From: Mesorhizobium sp.
GTDB lineage: Bacteria; Pseudomonadota; Alphaproteobacteria; Rhizobiales; Rhizobiaceae
DNA: 64,000 bases
Assembly (NCBI RefSeq): GCF_016793485.1
Contig: NZ_JAEULZ010000002.1
Span: forward strand, 62,001 to 126,000
Direction of reading: 5' to 3'
Below the pieces are notes generated by a model. The model saw nothing but the letters and a program-made list of their open reading frames with translations. It had not been told where the DNA came from and ran no database searches. A program made the position numbers and the translations under genes. Of this stretch, positions 55,230 to 63,685 are shown in pieces (position 1 is the first letter of the stretch; every line of letters starts with the position of its first letter).

Positions 55230-55793
55230 ATGAAACGGCTCTCGCTCACCACAAATGCGCTGTTGGCCTGCCTGGTGATTTCAGGCTGCTCCGGCTATCG
55301 CCCTGCTCCGGCCGCTTTCCAGGAGATGCTCGATCAGCCCTACAGGCTGGGCGCTGGCGACCGCATTCGGGTCACCGTGTTCGAACAGGAAGGCCTGACG
55401 AATACCTACAGCGTTGACCAGTCGGGCTACTTCGCTTTCCCGCTTGTCGGGGCGATCCCGGCGCGCGGACATACGGTACAGCAGGTCGAAGCCGCGCTCG
55501 CAGCGAAGCTGCGGGAAGGCTACCTGCGCGATCCCGATGTTTCCGTCGAGGTCGATCGCTATCGTCCTGTCTTTATCATGGGCGAGGTCGGCTCGCCTGG
55601 CCAGTATTCCTACGTGCCCGGCATGACGGTCCAAAAAGCGATCGCGATGGCTGGCGGCTTCTCGCCACGAGCCAATCAGGGAAGCGTCGACATCACGCGC
55701 AACATCAACGGAGAGGTCATCACCGGCCGCGTGCGGACCACAGACCCGCTTCTGCCCAGCGACACGGTTTACGTCCGTGAACGCCTGTTCTGA
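55230..55793 (+). CDS. Wza/HfsD-type polysaccharide export lipoprotein
   Basis: An outer-membrane export protein. The 187 residues have a lipobox (V-I-S-G-C, Cys20), a Poly_export domain (~37-110 with Y-R-L-G-A-G-D-R-I-R-V-T-V-F) and one SLBB-like domain (~112-185 with V-F-I-M-G-E-V-G-S-P-G-Q-Y). It is short and lacks the C-terminal helix that forms the pore in E. coli Wza, as HfsD- and ExoF-like proteins do. It is divergent from the Wzc-like gene across a 218-base gap and heads the plus-strand operon that runs to 59853. Confidence 0.92.
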   Translation: MKRLSLTTNALLACLVISGCSGYRPAPAAFQEMLDQPYRLGAGDRIRVTVFEQEGLTNTYSVDQSGYFAFPLVGAIPARGHTVQQVEAALAAKLREGYLRDPDVSVEVDRYRPVFIMGEVGSPGQYSYVPGMTVQKAIAMAGGFSPRANQGSVDITRNINGEVITGRVRTTDPLLPSDTVYVRERLF

Positions 55794-55813
55794 TCAATGA
55801 TCGCAGGCCGTTC

Positions 55814-56944
55814 GTGACCGGGACATTGCGAATTGTTCATTGTTTTCGATCGCCAGTCGGAGGCATTTTCAGACATGTTCGCGACCTCACGGAATCGCAG
55901 GCCGCCGCCGGACACTTGGTCGGCATCGTTTGCGATTCGACAACCGGGGGCGATCTTGAGGAGCAGTTGTTCGACGAGTTGAGGCCCAGCCTCGCCCTGG
56001 GCATTTCACGGACGCCCATGCAGCGCCACATCAGTCTGGGCGACATCGCCGCCGCATGGCGCACTTTCGGAATCATCAAGGAATTGAAGCCGGATATCCT
56101 GCACGGCCATGGCGCCAAAGGGGGCGCTTATTCGCGCGTATTCGGCTCACTCTTGCGGGTTTTCAGGTTTCGCGTAGCCCGCATCTACACAGCGCATGGC
56201 GGAAGCCTGCACTACGACGAACGGACGGCTGCCGGGAAGCTGTTCTTCTCGCTTGAACGGATGATGGCGTGGTTCACGGACTACACGCTGTTCGTCTCGG
56301 AATACGAGCGCAACGCCTACCATCGGAAAGTCGGCCAACCCGACCGCCTCAGCGCCTTGGTCTACAACGGCCTGCAGGAGGTTGAGTTCGTTAGCGTCCC
56401 GGCGGCATCAGATGCCGCCGATTTCCTTTATATCGGTATGATGCGCGACCTGAAGGGACCAGACCTCTTCATCGACGCCCTTGCGCGGGTGGAAAGTCAA
56501 CTCGGTCGACAGGTCACTGCCGTCATGGTCGGCGGTGGCGACCAGTTGCCACGCTACCGCGCTCAGGTAAAACGTCTCGGCTTGGCGGGGCGGGTGCATT
56601 TCCTAGATCCAATGCCGGCCCGCCTCGCGTTCGCGCTGGCGGAGTTTGTCGTCGTACCATCTCGCGCGGAAGCGATGCCATATGTCGTCCTGGAAGCCCT
56701 GGCGGCGGGAAAGTCCATGATAGCCACCAGCGTCGGCGGGATACCGGAGATTTTCGGAACGGGTTCACCGGCGCTTGTCCGCCCAGACTCGGGAGAACTC
56801 GCCGAAAGGATGGCGCAGGCGCTGTCCACTCCCGAGGCATATGCCGGGCACATGCCTTCCCCCAACCTGCTGAGATCACGGTTCGGCGCTGAGACCATGG
56901 CCAGGGATATCGAAAAGGCCTACATGGCCGCGCTGCCGCGCTAA
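55814..56944 (+). CDS. Glycosyltransferase, GT4 family
   Basis: A 376-residue retaining GT-B glycosyltransferase from GTG 55814. The N-terminal acceptor half begins with I-V-H-C-F-R-S-P-V-G-G-I-F-R-H; the donor half has F-L-Y-I-G-M-M-R-D-L-K-G-P-D and the catalytic E-A-M-P-Y-V-V-L-E-A-L-A-A-G-K-S (EX7E motif). It adds the second or later sugar onto the lipid-linked precursor. It sits 20 bases after the Wza-like gene and 87 bases before the sugar transferase. It is the only classical glycosyltransferase in this region. Confidence 0.92.
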   Translation: MTGTLRIVHCFRSPVGGIFRHVRDLTESQAAAGHLVGIVCDSTTGGDLEEQLFDELRPSLALGISRTPMQRHISLGDIAAAWRTFGIIKELKPDILHGHGAKGGAYSRVFGSLLRVFRFRVARIYTAHGGSLHYDERTAAGKLFFSLERMMAWFTDYTLFVSEYERNAYHRKVGQPDRLSALVYNGLQEVEFVSVPAASDAADFLYIGMMRDLKGPDLFIDALARVESQLGRQVTAVMVGGGDQLPRYRAQVKRLGLAGRVHFLDPMPARLAFALAEFVVVPSRAEAMPYVVLEALAAGKSMIATSVGGIPEIFGTGSPALVRPDSGELAERMAQALSTPEAYAGHMPSPNLLRSRFGAETMARDIEKAYMAALPR

Positions 56945-57031
56945 CCATTCCGACCGGAAGGACTGGCAGCCGGCACAAGGGTTTCTTAGCTATCTCGTGC
57001 TAGCGAAACACCAAACGGGCCTGGCACCAGA

Positions 57032-58567
57032 ATGAACAGGATTGAGCCGCCGAACCGCTTTTCGCCAGAGGCGGTGCGCGCAAACGGCGTCGAGGGCGGC
57101 AAACCGCAGCCGGGTCAGCTTAACGACACCGCCCGCCAGGTTGCCGCGCAGTATCGTCGTGACACGATGTCCCCGATCATGGTCAGCGGTGTATTGCGCC
57201 TGGTCGAGTTCGTCCTTCTGGCTCTTTCCGGCACCACGCTCTTCTTGACCTATGTCGGGTTCGGCACCGAGCTCGACTGGCACTATGCCATCGTTATCGC
57301 GCTAGCCTCCTTTGTTGCGGTCGTTCTGCTTGACATCAACGACTGCTACCAGTTGCCCGCGCTCATGCGGCCTTCGTCGAAGCTGACACGCATCCTGATC
57401 GTCTGGGGGTGGACGTTGGCGCTATTCGCGGTTGCCGGTTTTTTTCTGAAGCTCACCGACGACTTTTCGAGGGTCTGGTTCGGTGGCTGGTTTGTCGCCG
57501 GCATGGTCTTGCTTGTCCTGCCGCGTCTCGCGCTGGCTCGGCTGATCAAGCTTTGGACCCGCAACGGCCGAATCGAACGACGCGCTGTCATCGTTGGCGG
57601 GGGCAAGTCGGCGGAAGCGCTGGTCCGCGCCATAGAGCAGCAACCCTACAACGACATCCGCATTTGCGGCATCTTCGACGATCGAGACGATCGGCGTTCG
57701 CCGCCGCTCGTTGCCGGTTACCCCAAGCTCGGCGACATCTCGGAGCTTATCGAGTTCGCGCGCATCGCCCGCATCGATATGCTGATTGTTTCCCTACCGC
57801 TGACGGCCGAATCGCGAGTCCTTTCGCTGTTGAAGAAGCTCTGGGTCCTGCCCGTGGACATCCGGCTGTCTGCACATTCGAACCAGCTTCATTTTCGCCC
57901 CCGCTCCTATTCGTACATCGGCTCGGTGCCACTGCTGGACATCTTCGACAGGCCAATCAACGATTGGGATTCGGTTGCCAAGCGCGCATTCGACATCGTC
58001 TTCAGCATGGTCGGCATCGTTGTGCTGTCGCCGATCATGCTCCTGACGGCCATCGCCATAAAGCTCGATAGCAAGGGACCAGTCCTCTTCAAACAGAAGC
58101 GACATGGCTTCAACAACGAGGTGATCGAGGTCTACAAGTTCCGTTCCATGTACACAGACCAGGCGGACCCGACCGCGATCCGTCCCGTAACCAAGGGCGA
58201 TTCGCGCGTGACGCGGGTTGGACGCTTCATCCGAAAGACGTCGATCGACGAACTGCCGCAATTCTTCAACGCCCTGTTCGGGTCGCTTTCGCTGGTCGGC
58301 CCCCGCCCCCATGCGGTCGCCGCCCAATCGCATAACCTTCTCTACAACGAGGTGGTTGACGGCTATTTCGCCCGTCACCGCGTGAAGCCGGGCGTGACCG
58401 GTTGGGCGCAGATCAACGGTTGGCGCGGCGAGATGGACACCGACGAAAAAATCAAGATGCGGACGGAATACGACCTGTACTACATCGAGAACTGGTCACT
58501 CTGGTTCGACCTCCAGATTCTGTTCTTGACGCCCATACGCCTTCTCAACACGGAAAATGCGTATTGA
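57032..58567 (+). CDS. Undecaprenyl-phosphate sugar-1-phosphate transferase (HfsE/UppE/WcaJ-type PHPT)
   Basis: An inner-membrane enzyme that loads the first hexose-1-phosphate onto undecaprenyl phosphate. The 511 residues have ~4 N-terminal membrane helices, a Rossmann-like central domain (V-I-V-G-G-G-K-S-A-E-A, ~186-196), a fifth helix (V-F-S-M-V-G-I-V-V-L-S) and the catalytic bacterial sugar transferase domain: K-R-A-F-D, Y-K-F-R-S-M, S-I-D-E-L-P-Q-F-F-N, V-G-P-R-P-H and V-K-P-G-V-T-G-W-A-Q-I. It follows the GT and overlaps the polymerase start by 4 bases. It probably initiates the unit of the polysaccharide. Confidence 0.93.
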   Translation: MNRIEPPNRFSPEAVRANGVEGGKPQPGQLNDTARQVAAQYRRDTMSPIMVSGVLRLVEFVLLALSGTTLFLTYVGFGTELDWHYAIVIALASFVAVVLLDINDCYQLPALMRPSSKLTRILIVWGWTLALFAVAGFFLKLTDDFSRVWFGGWFVAGMVLLVLPRLALARLIKLWTRNGRIERRAVIVGGGKSAEALVRAIEQQPYNDIRICGIFDDRDDRRSPPLVAGYPKLGDISELIEFARIARIDMLIVSLPLTAESRVLSLLKKLWVLPVDIRLSAHSNQLHFRPRSYSYIGSVPLLDIFDRPINDWDSVAKRAFDIVFSMVGIVVLSPIMLLTAIAIKLDSKGPVLFKQKRHGFNNEVIEVYKFRSMYTDQADPTAIRPVTKGDSRVTRVGRFIRKTSIDELPQFFNALFGSLSLVGPRPHAVAAQSHNLLYNEVVDGYFARHRVKPGVTGWAQINGWRGEMDTDEKIKMRTEYDLYYIENWSLWFDLQILFLTPIRLLNTENAY

Positions 58568-59853
58568 GCGCCCTGACCTCCGAACTCCCGCCTGCGGCAG
58601 TCAATGCCAAGCTGGTCGCGCTGATTTCGTCGGCGGCGGTCGTGGTCGGCATCCTGCTGTCGGGGTTCGTTCTCAACGAGCCAGCGCCCTACGAAATCTA
58701 CATGGCGGCGCTGATAGCCATCTGGGCGCTGTTCGGCCTCCGGATTTCGCGTTCAGTAGCGCCCCTTCTGGTTCTGCTTGTCCTGTTCAACATCGGCGGC
58801 ATGATTTCCATAACGCAGATGTCGGACCTCTACGAGACGCCCATGTATATCGCCGTCTCGCTCTTCCTGGCTTTGACGGCCGTCTTTTTCGCCGCGATTC
58901 TGGAAGCGCGGCCGGCGTTCTACAGCTTGATCTTCCGAAGCTGGATCGTCGCCGCCGTTGTCACCTCGATGCTCGGCATCATCGGCTACTTCGGTCTGCT
59001 GCCAGGGTCGGAAATTTTCACCAAGTACGATCGCGCTGCCGGCGCCTTTCAGGATCCAAACGTCTTTGGCCCGTTCCTGGCGCTGCCCGGCATCTACCTG
59101 CTCTACCTCGTGCTCACGGGCAATCCACTGAAGATGATGCTCTACGCGGTGCCATTGCTCGTGGTGCTGGCAGGCATTTTCCTGTCATTCTCGCGCGGTG
59201 CATGGGGTCTCTTCGCCTTTGCCGCCATTCTACTGACGGCAACTCTTTTCCTGCAGAGCAACAGCGGGAAGTTCCGCCTGAGGATTGCGTTGATGAGCAT
59301 TGCGGCGGTCGCCGTGCTTGTCGTGGCGTTTATCGCTATCCTGAACATACCCGGCGTCGCCGACATGCTGACCGAGCGTGCGCAACTGACGCAGGACTAT
59401 GATTCCGCGCGTCTCGGCCGTTTCGCGCGGCATATCATCGGATTCCAGGTCGCCGCCGAAAACCCGCTAGGCATCGGCCCTCTGATGTTCGGCCTCACCT
59501 ATGGCGAGGACACGCACAACATCTGGCTCAAGGCGTTGCTCGACTATGGCTGGCTTGGCTTTGTCTGTTGGCTGATCATGGTCGGCTGGACGATCGGCGG
59601 CGGCTTCAGGATTCTTTTCCGCAAACGCCCGTGGCAGCCTTATCTGCTGTGCGCCTACTTCGTCTTCCTCGGCCATGTCGCATTGGGCACCGTCATCGAC
59701 ACGGATCACTGGCGGCATTTTTATCTGCTGATCGGCTTGATCTGGGGCGCCATGGCACTTGAGAAGCGGCATCAACTTGCATTGAAACGCGCCGAGAGCA
59801 GATCAAGTGATCGAATGGTCGGGGTGCCCGGATTCGATACCATTGCCTCTTGA
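58564..59853 (+). CDS. O-antigen polymerase/ligase-like (Wzy/WaaL) membrane protein
   Basis: A 429-residue membrane protein with about ten hydrophobic helices and a large periplasmic loop containing Y-D-R-A-A-G-A-F-Q-D-P-N-V-F-G-P and Y-G-E-D-T-H-N-I-W-L-K, the Wzy_C signature with its His and Arg residues. It polymerises or transfers lipid-linked repeats. There is no ATG near the N-terminus; the best start is TTG 58564, overlapping the sugar transferase's stop as TTGA, which suggests translational coupling. It is the last gene of the operon; no flippase follows. Confidence 0.88.
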   Translation: MSALTSELPPAAVNAKLVALISSAAVVVGILLSGFVLNEPAPYEIYMAALIAIWALFGLRISRSVAPLLVLLVLFNIGGMISITQMSDLYETPMYIAVSLFLALTAVFFAAILEARPAFYSLIFRSWIVAAVVTSMLGIIGYFGLLPGSEIFTKYDRAAGAFQDPNVFGPFLALPGIYLLYLVLTGNPLKMMLYAVPLLVVLAGIFLSFSRGAWGLFAFAAILLTATLFLQSNSGKFRLRIALMSIAAVAVLVVAFIAILNIPGVADMLTERAQLTQDYDSARLGRFARHIIGFQVAAENPLGIGPLMFGLTYGEDTHNIWLKALLDYGWLGFVCWLIMVGWTIGGGFRILFRKRPWQPYLLCAYFVFLGHVALGTVIDTDHWRHFYLLIGLIWGAMALEKRHQLALKRAESRSSDRMVGVPGFDTIAS

Positions 59854-59931
59854 GTTCAGAAGCGGGCCTACCTGTAGAATACCCCTTGGCAGGTCCCGAC
59901 AACCCTTGTCTGAACAGCTTAGGCGGAGCTT

Positions 59932-60807
59932 TTAGGATCCGGACTTTGGCAGCCCTACACAACTGTCGATAAGTGCGCGAATGGCCGAGATTCTTGGGCT
60001 AGCAGGATTCCACAATAGCCCGAGTCTGCGCATCTCGCAGTCCGCAAGCGGAATCTTCTTTAAACGCAGCCCCTCTGGCCAGAACCCCACCCAGTCCGGA
60101 ACGATTGCGACACCAAGACCGCGACTGACAAACACGGCAATAGAATCGAGCGCGTCCAACTCCAGCCATTCCCTTACTTTCAATTTGTTCTTGCGCAGAT
60201 AGCGGTCGACGATTTGGCCGCCCCACTGATTGCGATCGTAACGGATGAAACGCGCCGTAGCCAACGCATCGCCGACCGTAGTCACCTTCATCGCGCGCGG
60301 CACCAGCAAGACGAGAGGTTCCTCCCTCAGCGTCTGCCACGATATCGATTTTGGCAGAGGGAATGGCGGCTGCACGATCAATGCCGCATCTATCTCACCT
60401 CGGCTTACCCGGTCGTAGAGATCTGAAGATGATCCTGGCTTGATGAAGAAGTCTATTCCGGGATGGCGTTTGCTCAGTTGAGCGATCGCAGGCGGCAGAA
60501 TTCCGGTCAGCCCGGTTGCGATCGACCCCAGCCTCAACTCGCCTGCAGGTTCCTTGTCCGCGGCCAGCGCCCGCAGATTTCTGGCCTCGATGATGAGCGC
60601 GCGCGCCTTTGGCAAAACCGCCAGCCCGGAAGCAGTGAGACGCGATGTGCGCCCCGCCCTGGCGACCAACGGATGGCCAAGCTCTCTCTCAATCGTCTTC
60701 AGCCGCAACATGACCGCAGCCGGGGTCAGGTTCAGCCTACGAGCAGCCTCGGCAACTGATCCACAGTCGGAAACCTCGACGAAACTCTCAAGGAAGCGGA
60801 CATCCAT
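59932..60807 (-). CDS. LysR-family transcriptional regulator
   Basis: A 291-residue regulator with an N-terminal winged helix-turn-helix (1-60; F-L-E-S-F-V-E-V-S-D-C-G-S-V-A-E-A-A-R-R-L-N-L-T-P-A-A-V) and a periplasmic-binding-protein-like effector domain (~88-290). It is divergent from the aminotransferase gene with a ~116-base gap, the usual LysR layout, so it most likely controls the aminotransferase-RidA genes and itself. The effector is unknown. Confidence 0.9.
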   Translation of the reverse strand: MDVRFLESFVEVSDCGSVAEAARRLNLTPAAVMLRLKTIERELGHPLVARAGRTSRLTASGLAVLPKARALIIEARNLRALAADKEPAGELRLGSIATGLTGILPPAIAQLSKRHPGIDFFIKPGSSSDLYDRVSRGEIDAALIVQPPFPLPKSISWQTLREEPLVLLVPRAMKVTTVGDALATARFIRYDRNQWGGQIVDRYLRKNKLKVREWLELDALDSIAVFVSRGLGVAIVPDWVGFWPEGLRLKKIPLADCEMRRLGLLWNPASPRISAIRALIDSCVGLPKSGS

Positions 60808-60820
60808 AAGCTATTTTTTC

Positions 60821-60847
60821 TATCTTCTGATCGCATAGGAACAGATA
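60821..60847. promoter_or_regulatory. Candidate LysR operator
   Basis: TATCT (60821-60825) and AGATA (60843-60847) form an inverted repeat 17 bases apart in the divergent gap between the LysR and aminotransferase genes. The spacing is longer than the classical T-N11-A box, so this is tentative. Confidence 0.3.
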
Positions 60848-60923
60848 TTTTACTGGGTCTCAGTCCACTGTACAACCTTGCGCCATGCCACCCGGCATGT
60901 TCGTTGTGAGATGGGATACTCAG

Positions 60924-62138
60924 ATGTCCGTTGCCGAAAAATTCGCCCGACTGGCAACCCGAAATGCTCCAGGCCAGGAGATCCGACACCAAGGTGGCGA
61001 ACTGCATAACCTGATGCGGGGCGGCGAGCTTCCTGGAATCCCGGTTGACTTTTCACACGGCGATGTCGACGCGTTCACACCCGCGCCAAATGCATTTGAA
61101 TTCTTTGCCGCCGGAGTTGGCCTTGGTGGCCAACAGGCCTACACCGAGTATCGCGGTGCTGGGAACATCCGCAGCGAGCTCGCCGAAAAGCTCGCTGCAT
61201 TCACGGGTGCGCCCGTGGACGCTCAGGACGGCACTATCCTGACACCCGGCAGCCAGGGCGCACTCTTCCTGGCTGTCGCCAGCGCTGTCACCAAAGGCGA
61301 CAAGGTTGCGATCGTCCAGCCTGACTATTTCGCCAATCGCAAGCTCGTCGAATTCTTCGAGGGCGAGATCGTTCCGGTGCAGATAGCCTATGTCGGTGCC
61401 GAAACCGAGGCCGGGCTGGACCTCGACCAACTCCAAAAAGCGTTCATGGATGGCGCCAAGACCTTCATCTTCTCCAATCCGAACAATCCGACCGGCGTGG
61501 TTTATTCAGAAGCAGAAATAGCACGCATTGCCGAACTGGCGAACAAGCATGGCGCGACGGTCATTGTCGACCAGTTGTACTCGCGCCTTCGCTATTCCGA
61601 TGCCTCATACGCACATCTGCGCGCCAGCAGCATCGATCCCGACAAGGTGATCACGATCATGGGACCGTCGAAGACGGAATCCTTGAGCGGATACAGGCTG
61701 GGCGTGGCGTTCGGCGCGCCGCATCTGGTGGAAAGAATGGAGAAGTTGCAGGCTATCGTTTCGCTGCGTGCCGCTGGCTATAACCAGGCCGTTTTCCAAA
61801 CGTGGTTTTCGGAACCTGACGGATGGATGGATGAGCGGATACGCCTGCACCAAGCTATCCGCGACGATCTTCTCGGCGTTCTGCGGTCGGTCCAGGGCGT
61901 TTCCGCATCCACGCCGCGTGCCGGGAGCTACCTGTTTCCGCGCCTTCCCAAACTGACGTTGACTGGAGTCGATTTCGTCAGGATCTTGCGGCTGCAGGCG
62001 GGTGTGACGGTTACCCCCGGAACCGAATTCAGCCCGCACTGCGAGGACAGCGTCCGACTTAACTTTTCCCAGAACCATGTCGCAGCGGTGAAGGCCGTGG
62101 AACGTTTGGCCGAACTGGTCGAAAGATACCGTCAATGA
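60924..62138 (+). CDS. PLP-dependent aminotransferase, class I/II fold
   Basis: A 404-residue fold-type I PLP enzyme counted from ATG 60924. It has N-P-N-N-P-T-G (185-191), Asp216 and Tyr219 that contact the PLP ring, Lys250 in G-P-S-K-T-E-S (Schiff base) and Arg258 (substrate carboxylate). Upstream Met codons at 60885 and 60897 are possible and no start has a good ribosome-binding site. The enzyme is of the general aspartate/aromatic-aminotransferase-like type and its substrate cannot be stated. It overlaps RidA by 4 bases (ATGA) and faces a LysR regulator. Confidence 0.88.
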   Translation: MSVAEKFARLATRNAPGQEIRHQGGELHNLMRGGELPGIPVDFSHGDVDAFTPAPNAFEFFAAGVGLGGQQAYTEYRGAGNIRSELAEKLAAFTGAPVDAQDGTILTPGSQGALFLAVASAVTKGDKVAIVQPDYFANRKLVEFFEGEIVPVQIAYVGAETEAGLDLDQLQKAFMDGAKTFIFSNPNNPTGVVYSEAEIARIAELANKHGATVIVDQLYSRLRYSDASYAHLRASSIDPDKVITIMGPSKTESLSGYRLGVAFGAPHLVERMEKLQAIVSLRAAGYNQAVFQTWFSEPDGWMDERIRLHQAIRDDLLGVLRSVQGVSASTPRAGSYLFPRLPKLTLTGVDFVRILRLQAGVTVTPGTEFSPHCEDSVRLNFSQNHVAAVKAVERLAELVERYRQ

Positions 62139-62572
62139 ACACCGCTTCGACCTCGGCTGGCCCGACTCCCCAAGGAAACTACAAGCCTGCTTCGCGCTTC
62201 GGCGACCTGATCTACACGTCCGGCATGACGCCTCGTGTCAACGGGAAACTGCGGTTCACCGGTCCAGTGAGGTCCAACGACCCGGTCGAACAGTGGAGAG
62301 ATGCTGTCATCATTGCGTGCCGGAATGCGTTGACCGCAGCCCGCAGCATGCTCGGCCAAGGCGAAGGGCTTGCCGGTGTTCCGAGCATGACCGTGTTTCT
62401 TGCGGCGGAACCGGGCTTCGTCCAGCATTCAAAGCTGGCGGATTTTGCTTCCGGTTTTCTTGTCGATGAACTCGGTGAAAAGGGAATTGGCAGCCGCGCC
62501 GCGGTTGGTGTCGCGACATTGCCAGGAAACGCGCCCGTCGAAATCCAGATCGTTTTTGCGGTAGAACGCTAG
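62135..62572 (+). CDS. RidA family protein (imine/enamine deaminase)
   Basis: A 145-residue YjgF/YER057c/UK114 family protein. Arg121 in S-R-A-A-V-G-V and Glu136 in V-E-I-Q correspond to the RidA active-site Arg105 and Glu120. RidA hydrolyses reactive enamines and imines that PLP enzymes release. Its start overlaps the aminotransferase stop (ATGA), so the partner enzyme and the deaminase are made together. The N-terminal region, with A-S-R-F-G-D-L-I-Y-T-S-G, is the family's N-terminal strand. Confidence 0.93.
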   Translation: MNTASTSAGPTPQGNYKPASRFGDLIYTSGMTPRVNGKLRFTGPVRSNDPVEQWRDAVIIACRNALTAARSMLGQGEGLAGVPSMTVFLAAEPGFVQHSKLADFASGFLVDELGEKGIGSRAAVGVATLPGNAPVEIQIVFAVER

Positions 62573-62707
62573 TCGCGACCATTTCCGAAAAGGACATGCC
62601 GTCTCGTCTGGAATCGCGAGATTAAGCCGGAGTGCTTTCTCCGCGCAGCGTGCCGGCGACACTGGTAGACTGGTTTGCAAGGTTAAGTGCGACTGGAAGG
62701 CAAGCCT

Positions 62708-63595
62708 TTGCGACTGCTCGGACGATGCCTCGTTCTCATTTCGCTGGCCGCCTGCAGCGGCTTGGCCTCCTGCTCGTCGACCGACGTTGCCGACAACGCG
62801 ACAGGTCTGCCCGGCAAGTCAGCCGCATCGACGGCGCCAGGTCAACCAGAACAGTGGTTTCTGCCGTCTCCGCAGCCAGGCTACCTGATGCGCACCCGCG
62901 TCTTTCGTCCGCCCGGCGAAGGCCCCTTTCCCCTGGTCGTAATCAGCCATGGCACCGAGCAGGATCCGGTTCGTCGCGCCCGTTCGCAACCAGCCCAGTT
63001 CAAGGGCATCACCAAATGGTTTCTCGATCGAGGCTATGTTGTCGTCCTGCCGGAGCGACCTGGCCATGGAGGCGGTGGAACCTGGCTTGAGGATCAAGGC
63101 GGCTGCGACGACGCCAACTACGCGCAGGCCGCAAACGGCGCGGCCGACAGCATCGCGACCGCCGTGGAATATATGAGGCGCCAGAGTTTTGTGAGACCAG
63201 ACGGAATTGTACTCGTAGGTCACTCGGCCGGCGCTTTGGGAAGTCTGGCCTATGCGGCGCGCCGGCCAGTCGGCATCGGCGCCATAGTGAATTTCTCCGG
63301 TGGACGCGGCGGCCGTCATCTCAACAAACCGCTGAACAATTGTGCCCCGGATCGTCTGATTACAACGGTAGCCGACTTCGGCAAGACGACATCGGTGCCT
63401 ACGCTTTGGATCTATGCGGAGAATGACACCTATTTTCCGCCAGAACTCTCGCAGGAAATGGCCAAGGCGTTCAGGGATTCAGGAGGGCGGGCCGACTACG
63501 TGCTGCTTCCTCCGATCGGCGACGAGGGTCATTTCGCAATCCTGAGTGACAAATGGACGCCTCGGCTTCAGGCATTTCTTGCGACGCAGTTCTGA
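62708..63595 (+). CDS. Secreted alpha/beta hydrolase, dienelactone-hydrolase-like lipoprotein
   Basis: An exported alpha/beta-fold hydrolase. The N-terminus is a signal peptide with a lipobox (S-L-A-A-C), so it is probably a lipoprotein. The catalytic nucleophile is Ser173 in V-G-H-S-A-G; an Asp in Y-A-E-N-D and the His in D-E-G-H-F complete the triad. The oxyanion region is V-V-I-S-H-G. TTG 62708 with GGAAGG 8 bases upstream is preferred; GTG 62687 adds seven residues. Two Cys (C-D-D, N-C) may bond. Substrate unknown; it does not obviously belong to the aminotransferase-RidA unit, 135 bases upstream. Confidence 0.85.
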   Translation: MRLLGRCLVLISLAACSGLASCSSTDVADNATGLPGKSAASTAPGQPEQWFLPSPQPGYLMRTRVFRPPGEGPFPLVVISHGTEQDPVRRARSQPAQFKGITKWFLDRGYVVVLPERPGHGGGGTWLEDQGGCDDANYAQAANGAADSIATAVEYMRRQSFVRPDGIVLVGHSAGALGSLAYAARRPVGIGAIVNFSGGRGGRHLNKPLNNCAPDRLITTVADFGKTTSVPTLWIYAENDTYFPPELSQEMAKAFRDSGGRADYVLLPPIGDEGHFAILSDKWTPRLQAFLATQF

Positions 63596-63616
63596 AACGG
63601 TCTCCTCGCCCGCTAA

Positions 63617-63660
63617 AACAGAAAAGTCGTAACGCGCCGGCAGGAACGTCACGACTCGCC
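63617..63660 (-). terminator. Terminator after the autotransporter gene
   Basis: On the minus strand a 10-bp stem AGTCGTGACG/CGTTACGACT (one G-U pair, 12-base loop) is followed by TTTTCTGTTTT. The stem arms lie near 63647-63656 and 63625-63634. Confidence 0.7.
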
Positions 63661-63685
63661 TTCAAAGCGGCACTGGCTTACCAGT

